Below are positions 42,407 through 51,164 of a stretch of 64,000 bases of DNA, piece by piece. A program made the position numbers and the translations under genes. The stretch is from contig DAOTZV010000182.1 of assembly GCA_034434235.1 (NCBI GenBank), forward strand, positions 1-64,000. The letters are read 5' to 3'. Position 1 is the first letter of the stretch. The number at the start of each line of letters is the position of its first letter. This stretch comes from CAKZKT01 sp034434235 (lineage in GTDB: Bacteria > Chloroflexota > Anaerolineae > CG2-30-64-16). The notes under the pieces are model-generated. The model was not told the origin of the DNA. It saw only the letters and a program-made list of their open reading frames with translations, and did no database searches.

Positions 42407-44226
42407 GAAAGCACCTGCGGAGTATAGCCTTTGCGGCGCAGCTCTTCGACGAGGACAGGGACCGTTTCGGGCCGCAACACGACCAGATGCCGCGAGGAGA
42501 TCGGGTAACAATCGCCCTGGCTCAGGCCGATGGACGCCTGCACTTCGGACATGGTTTGCTCATCGCCGAACTCGATCACGGCCAGGTTGTCATAGAGCTG
42601 ATGGCGCCCCAGGCGCCCCTGCCATTCCTTCAGCCGGTTTTGCATTTCGGCGGGCAACGGAAAACCGGCCTCGGCGAACGCCTGGATCACCTGATCGGCC
42701 GATTGCCCGCTGCGCAGCGTCTGCCGGAAGGCCGCGGGGTCAAGCGCATAGAGGATCGCCTGGCGATCGCGCGTGACTTCGGAAGCGATCTTCAAGATGA
42801 GCTGGCGCAGCTCGCCGGTCTGCCACGTGTTGCGCAGGCTCAACCGGCCGTCGGGAAGGAAGCTCAACATGTCGGCCGGAAGCCGCTGCGGTCCGCTCGG
42901 CGTTGCCTGTTCGCCCGGCCGGCTGATCGCCATCACGCGCTCGTTGGTCACCGCCATCTGGATGAAGCCCAACCAGTACGCCGGCCCCAGCCATCCCTCG
43001 AAGAGGCCGCCGAAGAGGTCGTTCCAGACGCGACGCTGGAAGTGCTGCGGATCGAGCTGCTCCTCGCCGTCATACCAGGCCCAACCGGCATAAACAGAAA
43101 GGGCAAAAGTGAGGTGGTCGCGACGCAAGCGATGGATCAGGTCCAACCAGCGCGTCGTGCTGATCCACACTTCGGGCTTGATGGCCGAGAGCAAACCGGC
43201 CAGCCAAACGCGCTGGCTTTGCACCTGCCGATCCAGATACTCGCGATTGCTCCAGCCGGCATTCTGGCGCAGGCTGAATCGGTTCTGCGTGGTCAGGAAG
43301 AAATCGAGCTCATCCCAGGTCATCAACGACCGCACCGCGGCCGGAATGTCGAGCGGCCAGCCTTCCAGCCACCAGTGGTGTAGTTGAGCGCGCCGCGCGG
43401 CCGGCGATAGGCCACGCCAGACATCTATCTGTGTCGCGTCGGTCAGGAGATATGGCTTGCCCCCCGTCTCTTGCACGTGCAGCAGCTTGCCGACCGCCAA
43501 CAGAGATAACAGGGTGCGTGCCAGGGCCCGTTCTTCGGCCGCGTTGTAGCCCCAGGCGGCCAACTGCTCGTCGGCCACGATCCCGGCGTGCGGTTCCGCG
43601 CGCTGATAGGCCACCGATACATTGCGCCCCGGTTGCGCGACGGTGACCGGGCGTAGCAGGGCCGTGCGCTTCACTTCGGGCCGATCGGTCTCGACAGCCG
43701 CCAACAGCCGCGCGATGTGATCGTCGAGGAAGCCCGGTGCCGGCGCCGGCATCACGTCCGCGGCCAGGTCACGATAGACCAGGCCCGGCGCATCCGTCTC
43801 CGGCAACCAGTCGAGGTAGATCGTCGGCACATGAAAGGCGCCGGTAATGGAATCCGTCAAGATGAATAGCTTCTGATGAAGATCGCCGAGGGCCTGCGTC
43901 ACGGCCTCTTTGGTCGTCCGCAGCTCTTCGGCGATCTCCAGGATCGGCGCCAGGACTTCGACCTGGCCGTCGTTCCTGCTCAGACGGCCGAGCCAGATCA
44001 GGATCTTGCGGTGCAGGGATGGAAGCTGCTCGAACCCCGCCGACATCTCGGCGGCGTTGGTCAGATGCTCCATGATCCCCTGGACGACATCGGCCTTGGC
44101 CGTGCCCCGAAGCGACCATCCCCACGCGCGCGCGGCGCTGCGCAGGTCTTGCAAGACGATCGCCTGCAATGCGGTGCGGAGCTGGTGCAGGGCATTGGCT
44201 CGGGAGGGCGATTCCGTCGTGTTCAC
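42403..44226 (-). CDS. Second helicase-associated protein of the XPB operon
   Basis: 607 residues, unassigned in detail. It starts at a GTG within the stop of the XPB gene (GTGA). The N-terminus (LRTALQAIVLQDLRSAARAW, then KADVVQGIMEHL) resembles a SAP-like or winged-helix region; winged-helix-like repeats follow (HRKILIWLGRLSRNDGQVEV). The C-terminal third has RLPADMLSFLPDGRLSLRNT and a last segment, YDNLAVIEFGDEQTMSEVQA, that resembles the end of other helicase-associated proteins. It has no nucleotide-binding motif. Close coupling to XPB suggests the two work in one complex, probably in DNA repair; this is inference. Confidence 0.75.
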   Translation of the reverse strand: MNTTESPSRANALHQLRTALQAIVLQDLRSAARAWGWSLRGTAKADVVQGIMEHLTNAAEMSAGFEQLPSLHRKILIWLGRLSRNDGQVEVLAPILEIAEELRTTKEAVTQALGDLHQKLFILTDSITGAFHVPTIYLDWLPETDAPGLVYRDLAADVMPAPAPGFLDDHIARLLAAVETDRPEVKRTALLRPVTVAQPGRNVSVAYQRAEPHAGIVADEQLAAWGYNAAEERALARTLLSLLAVGKLLHVQETGGKPYLLTDATQIDVWRGLSPAARRAQLHHWWLEGWPLDIPAAVRSLMTWDELDFFLTTQNRFSLRQNAGWSNREYLDRQVQSQRVWLAGLLSAIKPEVWISTTRWLDLIHRLRRDHLTFALSVYAGWAWYDGEEQLDPQHFQRRVWNDLFGGLFEGWLGPAYWLGFIQMAVTNERVMAISRPGEQATPSGPQRLPADMLSFLPDGRLSLRNTWQTGELRQLILKIASEVTRDRQAILYALDPAAFRQTLRSGQSADQVIQAFAEAGFPLPAEMQNRLKEWQGRLGRHQLYDNLAVIEFGDEQTMSEVQASIGLSQGDCYPISSRHLVVLRPETVPVLVEELRRKGYTPQVLS

Positions 44227-46004
44227 CAGTGCGCCTCGTCGTGTGCCGGATCGAAGTCGGCCAGGTCGTCTTCGTACAGGATCTCGTATTTGTAGCCCTG
44301 CTCGGTCAGGAACATCTGCCGGTGCGCGCCGTAGAGCTGATCCTTGGTATCGCGCATGACGATGGCGTAGAAGTGGGCCGGCCGGCCGTCGCTCTTCGGC
44401 CGCAGGATGCGGCCCAGGCGCTGCGCCTCTTCCTGTCGCGAGCCGAAGGTGCCGCTGATCTCGATGGCGACGCTGACATCGGGCAGGTCAATGGCGAAGT
44501 TGGCGACCTTCGAGACGACCAGCAGCCGCAATGTGCCTTCGCGCATCTGCTGGTAGAGCTTCTGGCGCTCGCGCACCGGCGTCTTGCCCGTGAGGAGCGG
44601 CGCGTTGAAGCGCTTCGCGGCCTCTTCGAGCTGGTCCAGGTAGGTGCCGATGATCAGGATCTGGTCGTCGGGGTGCTTGGCGATCAACTGCTCGACCACG
44701 GGCAGCTTGGCGGGATCGGTGGCGGCGATGGCATATTGCAGCTTGCTGTCGGCCAGGGCATATTCCATCCGGCGCTCGCGCGACATGCTCAGGCGCACTT
44801 CGTGGCAGTGCGCGGTGGCGATCCATCCCTGGCGCTCCAGGTCTTTCCACGGCACGTCGTACTTCTTGGGGCCGATGAGCGCGAACACGTCCTCTTCGCG
44901 GCCGTCTTCGCGCACCAGGGTGGCCGTGAGGCCCAGACGACGCTTGCCTTGCAGCTCGGCCGTCATGCGGAACACCGGCGCCGGCAGCAGGTGCACCTCG
45001 TCGTAGACGATCAGGCCCCAATTGCGCTCGTTGAACAGCCGGAAATGGGGGAAGTCCTCGATGGAGAGCGGCTTCGGCGCGCCGTTCTCATCCCACCCCA
45101 GCTCATCTTCCTTGCCGTTCCGGCCGCGGCGCTTGTGATAGGTCAGGATCTGGTAGGTGGTGACGGTGATCGGCCGGATCTCTTTGACATCGCCGGTGTA
45201 CTCGCCGATTTCGTCGGAGGTAAGCGATGTCTTGTCGAGCAGCTCCTCGATCCACTGGCGCACCGCGACGGTGTTGGTGGTGAGGATCAGCGTGTTGGTT
45301 TGCAGGCGGTCCATGGCGCCCATGCCGACCATCGTCTTGCCGGCGCCGCACGGCAACACGATGACGCCCGAGCCGCCCTGCGGCGCGCCGTTGGCGTGGA
45401 ATGTGTCCACGGCATCTTGCTGATAGTGCCGCAGGCGGAACACCTCGCCGGTCGTGCGCCGGGCCGGCAAGAGCCGAAACGAGATCGGCGCGCCTTCCAC
45501 GTAGCCGGCCAGGTCTTCGGCCGGATAGCCGATGTCTACCAGCGCCTTCTTGATGTGGCCGCGCATGGCGGGGTTGACGCGCACCGTGCGCGGATCTATC
45601 TCTTCGAGGATGAACTGGCGGACCTTGCGCTGGCGGCTCACCTCCATCATCAGGAGGGGATCGTCGGCCGTCAGGAGCAGCGCGCCGGTGGGATCTTTGT
45701 GCAGCTTGACCCGGCCGAACCGGCTGACGTAATCGCGCACGTCGGCCTGGATGTTGCCGGGCACATCGTATTTGCTGTATTGCGCCAGGCTCGCCAGGAT
45801 GGCGTCGGCCGTGAGGCCGCTGGCGGCCGCGTTCCAGAGGGAAAGCGGCGACAGCCGATAGGTATGGATATGTTCGGGGCTTTTTTCCAGCTCAGCGAAG
45901 CGCGCCAGCGCGTCGCGCGCTTCGCTGTAGAGCGGGTTATCTACTTCGAGCAGCACCGTCCGGTCGCTCTGCACGACCATCGGGTTCAACGGGTTAACAG
46001 CCAT
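44223..46004 (-). CDS. XPB/Ssl2-type superfamily 2 DNA helicase
   Basis: 593 residues. Residues 1-120 are the XPB N-terminal domain and about 125-185 the damage-recognition-like region. Helicase core: Q-motif RLRHYQQDAVDTF, Walker A LPCGAGKTMVG (about 217-227), motif II YDEVHLLPA with DEVH at 335-338, motif III LGLTATLVRE, the RED motif of XPB (REDGREEDVFALIGPK), and motif VI QRLGRILRPKSDGRP. XPB unwinds or translocates on DNA 3'-5'; in eukaryotes it is a TFIIH subunit, while bacterial forms are thought to act in repair. A promoter lies at 46049-46077. Two overlapping downstream genes encode probable partners. Confidence 0.95.
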   Translation of the reverse strand: MAVNPLNPMVVQSDRTVLLEVDNPLYSEARDALARFAELEKSPEHIHTYRLSPLSLWNAAASGLTADAILASLAQYSKYDVPGNIQADVRDYVSRFGRVKLHKDPTGALLLTADDPLLMMEVSRQRKVRQFILEEIDPRTVRVNPAMRGHIKKALVDIGYPAEDLAGYVEGAPISFRLLPARRTTGEVFRLRHYQQDAVDTFHANGAPQGGSGVIVLPCGAGKTMVGMGAMDRLQTNTLILTTNTVAVRQWIEELLDKTSLTSDEIGEYTGDVKEIRPITVTTYQILTYHKRRGRNGKEDELGWDENGAPKPLSIEDFPHFRLFNERNWGLIVYDEVHLLPAPVFRMTAELQGKRRLGLTATLVREDGREEDVFALIGPKKYDVPWKDLERQGWIATAHCHEVRLSMSRERRMEYALADSKLQYAIAATDPAKLPVVEQLIAKHPDDQILIIGTYLDQLEEAAKRFNAPLLTGKTPVRERQKLYQQMREGTLRLLVVSKVANFAIDLPDVSVAIEISGTFGSRQEEAQRLGRILRPKSDGRPAHFYAIVMRDTKDQLYGAHRQMFLTEQGYKYEILYEDDLADFDPAHDEAHW

Positions 46005-46048
46005 ACAAACTTGCTTATCCTTTGACTAAAACATCAGTACAAATGATA

Positions 46049-46077
46049 AGCATACCGCATTTCGTTATTATTCGCAA
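46049..46077 (-). promoter_or_regulatory. Promoter of the XPB operon
   Basis: Read on the minus strand: TTGCGA (46077-46072), 17-bp spacer, TATGCT (46054-46049), in a locally AT-rich stretch. The leader would be about 38 nt, with only a weak GGATAAG as ribosome-binding site. Confidence 0.6.
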
Positions 46078-46093
46078 CTTATCGAAAGCCTCT

Positions 46094-46477
46094 CTACCGA
46101 TCGGCCGCGACGCGCGTCAGGCGCACCGGATCGCCATCGCGCACGGCCCGGAACGCGGTCGCGTCGTCGAGCACCCGGCCCAGGATGTTGACCGGGCTGT
46201 AGGCGCGCGGCGCGGGGCCGCTGCTGGCGGGGGTCGGGCCGAAGAAGATGCAGAAGGCATGGCCCGGCGGCCAGTAGCCCAGCTCGCCCACGGCCACGTC
46301 GTCGCGCGCGTCGGCGGCCTGGCGCGCGACGACGGGGATCTCGAAGTAGATCTCGTCGCCCCAGGTATTGGCGCGGCCCTCGATGGGCAACGCATCCCAC
46401 ACCTGCTGCGCGGTCGGGCTGTCGTTCAGTTCGGCCGGCAATGAGACCGGGCCGGCCGTGATCAGGATGCGCTGCAT
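46094..46477 (-). CDS. Cyclophilin-like fold protein (TM1367 family)
   Basis: 127 residues. The motif series WGDEIYFEIPV, VAVGELGYWPPGHAFCIFFG and YSPVNILGRVLDD is the signature of small cyclophilin-like beta-barrel proteins such as Thermotoga TM1367. These share the cyclophilin fold but lack the prolyl-isomerase active site, and their role is unknown. It begins 11 bp after the aldo/keto reductase gene and is the last gene of that minus-strand group (M20 peptidase, aldo/keto reductase, cyclophilin-like). GGAGGGA lies 5 bases before the ATG. Confidence 0.88.
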   Translation of the reverse strand: MQRILITAGPVSLPAELNDSPTAQQVWDALPIEGRANTWGDEIYFEIPVVARQAADARDDVAVGELGYWPPGHAFCIFFGPTPASSGPAPRAYSPVNILGRVLDDATAFRAVRDGDPVRLTRVAADR

Positions 46478-46488
46478 CGGTCCCTCCT

Positions 46489-47493
46489 TCAGCGGATGCG
46501 GCTATCCGCGCCCGATTGCCACAGATCGGCGTTGGCTCCCAGCTTTGCCTTGACGGGCTGCGTCAAGCGGTCCAGCTCGGCCAACACGTCGGCCGAGAGC
46601 TGGCGGCCGATTCCGCGCAGCGAGTCCTCGAGCTGCGCGACCGTGCGCGTGCCCGCGATCACCGTGGCGACCCCCTCTTGCGCCGCCACCCAGGCCAGCG
46701 CCAGATCGGCCATCGGCATGCCGAGCTCGTCGGCAAGGCGGGCAATGCCGTTGATGGCGGCGAACACCTCCTCTTCGGCGCCGGGCTCGCCGTGACGGGT
46801 GCCGGGCCGCGCGCTGCTGAAGTGCCGGGTGCGTCGGCGGATGGGCGGGATCTCGTCGGCGCTGCGCCAACGGCCGGTGAGCAGCCCCTGCATCAGCGGC
46901 ATGTACGCGGTCACCGCCACACCTCGTTGCCGACACAGGGGCAAGATCTCGAACTCGATGGCCCGATGCAACAGGCTATAGCCGAGCTGATTTACCTCGA
47001 TGGCCGCGCCGGTGGCCAGCGCTTCTTGCAGTTGTTGCACGCCGAAGTTGCTCACGCCGATGGCGCGGATTTTGCCTTCGGCGCGCAGATCGGCCAGCGC
47101 GCCGAAGGCGTCGGCCACCGGATAGTCGGTGATGGGCCAGTGCACCATGTAGATGTCTATCACATCGGTGCCCAGCCGGCGCAGGCTCGCCTCGCAGTGG
47201 CGGCGCAGGGTCTTCGGCTCGGTGTTTTGCGGGCTGATCTTCGTGCCGATGATGGCCTCTCCGCGTCGGCCCTTCAGCGCCCGGCCCAACGCCTCCTCGC
47301 TGCGGCCGTCGTTGTAACCCTCGGCCGTGTCGAAGTAGTTGGCCCCGTGGGCCAGCGCCCGCGCGATGATCTCGGCGGCCTCGCGATCGTCGTGGGGACC
47401 CCAATAATCCCCCTCCTGGCCGCCGAAGGACCAGCAGCCCAGCCCCAAGAGGGGAAGCCGGATGCCCGATGGAACAAGAACGGTTGTCCTCAT
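46489..47493 (-). CDS. Aldo/keto reductase
   Basis: 334 residues, NADPH-dependent TIM-barrel oxidoreductase. The catalytic tetrad is visible: Asp and Tyr in NYFDTAEGYNDGRSEEALG, Lys in IIGTKIS, and His in DIYMVHWPI. IRAIGVSNFGVQQLQEAL is the second family signature, and LAWVAAQEGVATVIAGTRT the third. The ATG at 47493 overlaps the stop of the peptidase gene (ATGA) with GGGAGA upstream; the frame is open far upstream, but only as a shadow of the peptidase. Many members act on sugars or aldehydes; the substrate is not evident. Confidence 0.94.
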   Translation of the reverse strand: MRTTVLVPSGIRLPLLGLGCWSFGGQEGDYWGPHDDREAAEIIARALAHGANYFDTAEGYNDGRSEEALGRALKGRRGEAIIGTKISPQNTEPKTLRRHCEASLRRLGTDVIDIYMVHWPITDYPVADAFGALADLRAEGKIRAIGVSNFGVQQLQEALATGAAIEVNQLGYSLLHRAIEFEILPLCRQRGVAVTAYMPLMQGLLTGRWRSADEIPPIRRRTRHFSSARPGTRHGEPGAEEEVFAAINGIARLADELGMPMADLALAWVAAQEGVATVIAGTRTVAQLEDSLRGIGRQLSADVLAELDRLTQPVKAKLGANADLWQSGADSRIR

Positions 47494-48872
47494 TGTCTTC
47501 TCCCTTCGCCAAGGAGTTCCCAGTAGCGTGCCCAGCCCTCCAGGCCCTGGTATAGCCGGGAGATGCGGAAGAATTCGTTCGGCGCGTGGAAGTCTTCGTC
47601 GGCGGTCGAGAACGAGAAAAAGACCGTCTCCAGGCCCATCACCCGCTTGAACACCTCGCACACCGGCACGGTGCCGCCCATGCGCACCACGACCGGCCGG
47701 ACGCCGAAGGTTTGCTCCAGCGCCTTGCCGGCCACGACCAGGCCGAAGTGATCGGCCGGGATGGCGTAGGGAAGCGCGGCATGGGTTTCGGGGTTGATGG
47801 TCAGGCGAACGCCGGCCGGCACATGCGCTTCCAGATGGCGCACGATCTTCGCGATGATGTCGGCCGGGTCCTGGTTGGGCACCAGGCGGCAGGTGATCTT
47901 GGCGTGCGCTTCGGAGGGCGTGACGGTCTTGACGCCCGGCCCCTGGTAGCCGCCCCACAGGCCGTTCACCTCCAGCGTGGGCCGGATCCACTGGCGTTCG
48001 AGCGTGCTGTAGCCCGGCTCGCCGAAGAGGGCCGGCGCGCCCACCTCGGCCAGATACGCGGCTTCGTCGAACGGCAGCGCGGCGATGGCGGCCCGTTCCT
48101 CGGCCGAGAGCTCGACCACATCGTCGTAAAAGCCGGCCACGGCCACGCGGCCATCCGGGGTGTGCAGGCCGGCGATCAGCTCGGCCAGCGCGTGCAGGGG
48201 ATTGGCCACCGCGCCGCCGTGCCGGCCCGAGTGCAGGTCCTTGGCCGCGCCGGTCAGCGTGAACTCCAGCCCGGCAAGCCCGCGGCTGGACACCGTCAGC
48301 GACGGCTCCTCGACGCGCCACATGCCGCCGTCGGCCGAGATCACGAAGTCGGCCGCCAGCAGATCGGTGTGCGCCCGGATGAACGGCTCCAGGCTGGGGC
48401 TGCCGATCTCTTCCTCCCCCTCGAACATGAACTTGACGTTGATGGGCAACGCGCCCCGCGTGGCGAAGAACGCCTGCGCGGCCTTGATGGCCTGAAAGAT
48501 CGGCGCCTTGTCGTCGGATATGCCGCGCGCGTAGAGCCGATCCTGGCGGATGGTCGGCGTGAAGGGCGGGCTGATCCATTTGTCCAGCGGGTCGGGCGGC
48601 TGAACGTCGTAGTGGCCGTAGATCAGCACGGTGGGCTTGCCCACCGCGCCGAGCCACTGGCCGAAGACGACCGGATGCCGGCCGGTCGGCATGATCTGCA
48701 CGTCGAACGGCCCGGCGGCCGCGATCTGATCGGCGACCCAGGCCGCAGCCCGCTCGATGTCGGCCCGATGGGCCGGGTCGGTGCTGATGCTGGGAATGGC
48801 CGCGAACTCGATCAGCTCGGCCAGGATGCGCTCGCGATGAGCGGCAAAGTAAGCGAAAGGTGTCTGTGTCAT
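47490..48872 (-). CDS. M20-family dipeptidase/metallopeptidase
   Basis: 460 residues. Co-catalytic zinc ligands are in LIYGHYDVQPPDPLDKW (His, then the catalytic Asp), GISDDKAPIFQAI (Asp), FMFEGEEEIGSP (catalytic Glu then ligand Glu) and VISADGGMW (Asp), with a last His near the C-terminus (EDFHAPNEFF). The dimerisation lid domain lies in the middle (SRGLAGLEFTLTGAAKDLHS, then GRHGGAV). This is the CNDP-dipeptidase/ArgE-DapE-like type. GGGAGC lies 7 bases before the ATG at 48872. It probably degrades imported peptides, fitting the importers in the window. First gene of a three-gene unit. Confidence 0.94.
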   Translation of the reverse strand: MTQTPFAYFAAHRERILAELIEFAAIPSISTDPAHRADIERAAAWVADQIAAAGPFDVQIMPTGRHPVVFGQWLGAVGKPTVLIYGHYDVQPPDPLDKWISPPFTPTIRQDRLYARGISDDKAPIFQAIKAAQAFFATRGALPINVKFMFEGEEEIGSPSLEPFIRAHTDLLAADFVISADGGMWRVEEPSLTVSSRGLAGLEFTLTGAAKDLHSGRHGGAVANPLHALAELIAGLHTPDGRVAVAGFYDDVVELSAEERAAIAALPFDEAAYLAEVGAPALFGEPGYSTLERQWIRPTLEVNGLWGGYQGPGVKTVTPSEAHAKITCRLVPNQDPADIIAKIVRHLEAHVPAGVRLTINPETHAALPYAIPADHFGLVVAGKALEQTFGVRPVVVRMGGTVPVCEVFKRVMGLETVFFSFSTADEDFHAPNEFFRISRLYQGLEGWARYWELLGEGRRQ

Positions 48873-48903
48873 GATGTAAGCTCCCGGTAAAGACTTGAGT
48901 TTT

Positions 48904-48909
48904 ATTATA
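48904..48909 (-). promoter_or_regulatory. TATAAT box upstream of the M20 peptidase gene
   Basis: Consensus -10 hexamer on the minus strand, about 32 nt before the ATG at 48872. The matching -35 position (TTTTCC, 17-bp spacing) is a poor match. Confidence 0.45.
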
Positions 48910-49028
48910 CTCCAGGCCATCGGCGGGGAAAAAGAAGCCGACTCGATTTTAGATTGTGGTGGCCAGATGGGGCCGCGGCAATTTCAAATGGCGCAGATCA
49001 GCCCCGTTCACGGGACGTTGCTCCCGTA

Positions 49029-49132
49029 GCCCGGCGATTGATCGCCGGGCGGCCCCGATTGACGCACAGACGGCCGCACGACCATGAATGGATCGTGCTT
49101 TACTGAGCCGGGCGGCCCCGATTGACGCACAG
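49029..49132. repeat. Hairpin and 26-bp direct repeat pair
   Basis: A perfect 10-bp hairpin (49029-49050) runs into the first of two identical 26-bp repeats that start GCCGGGCGGCCCCGATT (49044-49069 and 49107-49132), separated by 37 bp. It looks like a REP-type element with a duplicated arm. Confidence 0.6.
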
Positions 49133-49186
49133 CGCGCCGGCAAACGCGCGCGGCACATTTGGAATTGCTGGCTTGTCATCGAACAG

Positions 49187-49216
49187 TTGGCGCGGTCGCG
49201 CAGATTGTGCTACAAT
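49187..49216 (+). promoter_or_regulatory. Promoter of rfbA
   Basis: TTGGCG (49187-49192), 18-bp spacer, TACAAT (49211-49216); the mRNA would start near 49223, with CAGGAG 6-7 bases before the ATG. Confidence 0.6.
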
Positions 49217-49259
49217 CGGTCCGGGTTTGCCGAGAGTCATACCTCCACCAGGAGCGCAC

Positions 49260-50150
49260 ATGAAAGGGATCATCCTCGCGGGCGGAGCGGGCACGCGCCT
49301 CTATCCGCTCACCATCAGCATCAGCAAGCAGTTGCTGCCGGTCTACGATAAGCCGATGATCTATTACCCGCTCTCCATGCTCATGCTGGCGGGCATCACC
49401 GAGATCCTGATCATCAGCACGCCCGAAGCGCTGCCGCAGTTTCGCACGTTGCTGCGCGATGGCCGGCAATGGGGGCTGAAGTTCTCGTATGCCGAGCAGC
49501 CGACCCCGCGCGGCCTGGCCGACGCGTTCATCGTGGGCCGCGAGTTCGTCGGCGATCAACCGTCGTGCCTGATCCTGGGCGACAACATCTTCTACGGCCA
49601 CGGCCTGCCCGGCCGGCTGCGCGCCGCCGCGCGCCTCACCGAGGGCGCGCTCGTGTTCGCGTATCCGGTCAAAGACCCGGAGCGCTACGGCGTGATCGAG
49701 TTCGACGCCTCGGGCCGCGCGATCAGCATCGAGGAGAAGCCGCAGAAGCCCCGCTCTCACTATGCCGTCCCCGGCCTCTACTTCTACGACGCGCAGGTCG
49801 TCGAGATCGCGGCCAACCTGAAGCCCTCGGCGCGGGGAGAGCTGGAGATCACCGATGTCAATCGCGTGTACCTGGAGCGGGGCCAGTTGCGCGTCGAGCC
49901 GCTGGGCCGGGGCTTCGCCTGGCTCGACGCCGGCACGCACGAGTCGTTGTTGCAGGCGGCCAACTTCGTGCAGGCGATGGAGGAGCGCCAGGGGATGATG
50001 ATCTCGTGCCCCGAGGAGATCGCGTATCGGATGGGCTATATCGGCCGGGACGAGCTGCGCCGGCTCGGCGAGGCGATGCGCAGCAACGGCTACGGCCAGT
50101 ATCTGCTGCGGCTGGCGGAAGAGGAACTGCCGCCGCCCGACAACGGATAA
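49260..50150 (+). CDS. rfbA: Glucose-1-phosphate thymidylyltransferase
   Basis: 296 residues, full length for RmlA/RfbA. It makes dTDP-glucose from dTTP and glucose 1-phosphate, the first step to dTDP-rhamnose. The N-terminus MKGIILAGGAGTRLYPLT holds the nucleotide-binding G-x-G-T-R loop; KPMIYYPLSMLMLAG, CLILGDNIFYGHGL, EKPQKPRSHYAVPGLYFYD and AWLDAGTHESLLQAA are the further family motifs. A longer in-frame start upstream overlaps the promoter and is rejected; CAGGAG precedes the chosen ATG. No rfbBCD genes are adjacent; glucose 1-phosphate could come from pgm at 26212. A hairpin begins right after the stop codon. Confidence 0.96.
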   Translation: MKGIILAGGAGTRLYPLTISISKQLLPVYDKPMIYYPLSMLMLAGITEILIISTPEALPQFRTLLRDGRQWGLKFSYAEQPTPRGLADAFIVGREFVGDQPSCLILGDNIFYGHGLPGRLRAAARLTEGALVFAYPVKDPERYGVIEFDASGRAISIEEKPQKPRSHYAVPGLYFYDAQVVEIAANLKPSARGELEITDVNRVYLERGQLRVEPLGRGFAWLDAGTHESLLQAANFVQAMEERQGMMISCPEEIAYRMGYIGRDELRRLGEAMRSNGYGQYLLRLAEEELPPPDNG

Positions 50151-50183
50151 GGGTTGGCGATCCGTCCCGCGGATCGCCAACCC
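50151..50183. terminator. Hairpin between convergent rfbA and quinone oxidoreductase genes
   Basis: GGGTTGGCGATCCG (50151-50164) pairs perfectly with CGGATCGCCAACCC (50170-50183) over a 5-nt loop. It starts at the base after the rfbA stop. There is no T-run on either strand, but the position suggests a shared bidirectional terminator. Confidence 0.6.
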
Positions 50184-50192
50184 CCGCCTCGG

Positions 50193-51161
50193 CTACGGCA
50201 CCAGCACGATCTTGCCGGTCGTCTGGCGGCCGGCCAGCGCATGATGTGCGGCCGCGGCTTCGGCCAGCGGATAGGTCGCGCCGATGCGCACCCGCAGCTC
50301 GCCGTCGCGGATCATCGCGAGCACCGCGTTGGCGTGGGCCAGATAGGCGTCGCGGGTGCGGGTGTAGGCAAACAGCGACGGCCGGGTGACGAAGAGCGAG
50401 CGCATTCCGCCCAGGCGTTGGATATCGAGCGGCGGCGGGAACCCGCTCGACTGGCCGAACGAGACCAGATAGCCCAGGGGCGCCAGGCACTCCAGGCTCC
50501 TGTCAAACGTGTCCTTGCCCACCGAGTCGTACACCACCTGCACGCCCTGGCCGTCGGTGATCCGTTGCACCTCGGCCAGGAAATCCTGCTGCGTATAGAG
50601 GATCACCTCTTCGGCGCCGGCCTCGCGCGCCAGCTTCGCCTTCTCCTCCGTAGAGACCGTGCCGATCACCCGACCGCCCTGCCGACGGGCGATCTGCGTC
50701 AACAACAGGCCCACCCCGCCGGCCGCCGCGTGGATCAGGCACCAGTCCCCCGGCTTGACCGGATACGTGCGCGTGGCCAACACGTGCGCGGTCATGCCCT
50801 GGATCATGGCCGCCACCCCCTGCTCGAAGCTCACCTCGTCGGGCAAGGCCACCAGCCGATCGGCCGGCACCAGGCAATGCGTGGCGTAGGTGCCCAGCCC
50901 GCCGATGAACGCCACGCGATCGCCCGGCCGCGCGGCGGTCACCCCCGGGCCGACCGCCTCCACGATCCCCGCGGCCTCGCTGCCCGGCACCGAGGGCAAC
51001 GGAACCTTGTACCATCCCAGCCGCTGATAGATCTCGATGAAATTGACGCCCGTCGCCATGATCTTGACCAGCGCCTGGTCCGCGCCGGGCGTCGGGGTCG
51101 GCCGTTCTTCCAGCTTCATGACCTCTGGACCGCCGAATTCGGATACAACGATCGCTTTCAT
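50193..51161 (-). CDS. Quinone oxidoreductase (zinc-independent MDR family)
   Basis: 322 residues of the NADPH:quinone reductase (Qor) branch of the medium-chain dehydrogenase family. It begins MKAIVVSEFGGPEVMKLEE; GVNFIEIYQRLGWYKVPLPS is the Qor signature; the NADPH-binding motif is HAAAGGVGLLLTQIARRQG; and VVYDSVGKDTFDRSL follows. The structural and catalytic zinc Cys ligands of alcohol dehydrogenases are missing, as expected. It probably does one- or two-electron reduction of quinones or enones. It lies 3 bp after the Nudix gene, in one unit with it. Confidence 0.95.
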   Translation of the reverse strand: MKAIVVSEFGGPEVMKLEERPTPTPGADQALVKIMATGVNFIEIYQRLGWYKVPLPSVPGSEAAGIVEAVGPGVTAARPGDRVAFIGGLGTYATHCLVPADRLVALPDEVSFEQGVAAMIQGMTAHVLATRTYPVKPGDWCLIHAAAGGVGLLLTQIARRQGGRVIGTVSTEEKAKLAREAGAEEVILYTQQDFLAEVQRITDGQGVQVVYDSVGKDTFDRSLECLAPLGYLVSFGQSSGFPPPLDIQRLGGMRSLFVTRPSLFAYTRTRDAYLAHANAVLAMIRDGELRVRIGATYPLAEAAAAHHALAGRQTTGKIVLVP

Positions 51162-51164
51162 CGC

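Larger units (their letters stand above)
48873..49259. other. Divergent intergenic region between the M20 peptidase and rfbA (387 bp)
   Basis: No gene was recognised. It holds a minus-strand TATAAT (48909-48904) for the peptidase, a hairpin GCCCGGCGAT-TG-ATCGCCGGGC (49029-49050), two direct 26-bp repeats (49044-49069 and 49107-49132) and the rfbA promoter (49187-49216). Confidence 0.65.

Noticed and set aside
47494..48657. In-frame extension upstream of the aldo/keto reductase
   Set aside because: It covers the M20 peptidase in another frame; the reductase has its own ATG in an ATGA overlap with a ribosome-binding site.
49044..49132. Two identical 26-bp repeats separated by 37 bp, resembling a minimal CRISPR
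   Set aside because: Only two copies, one arm is part of a REP-like hairpin, the repeat is very GC-rich and no cas genes are near.
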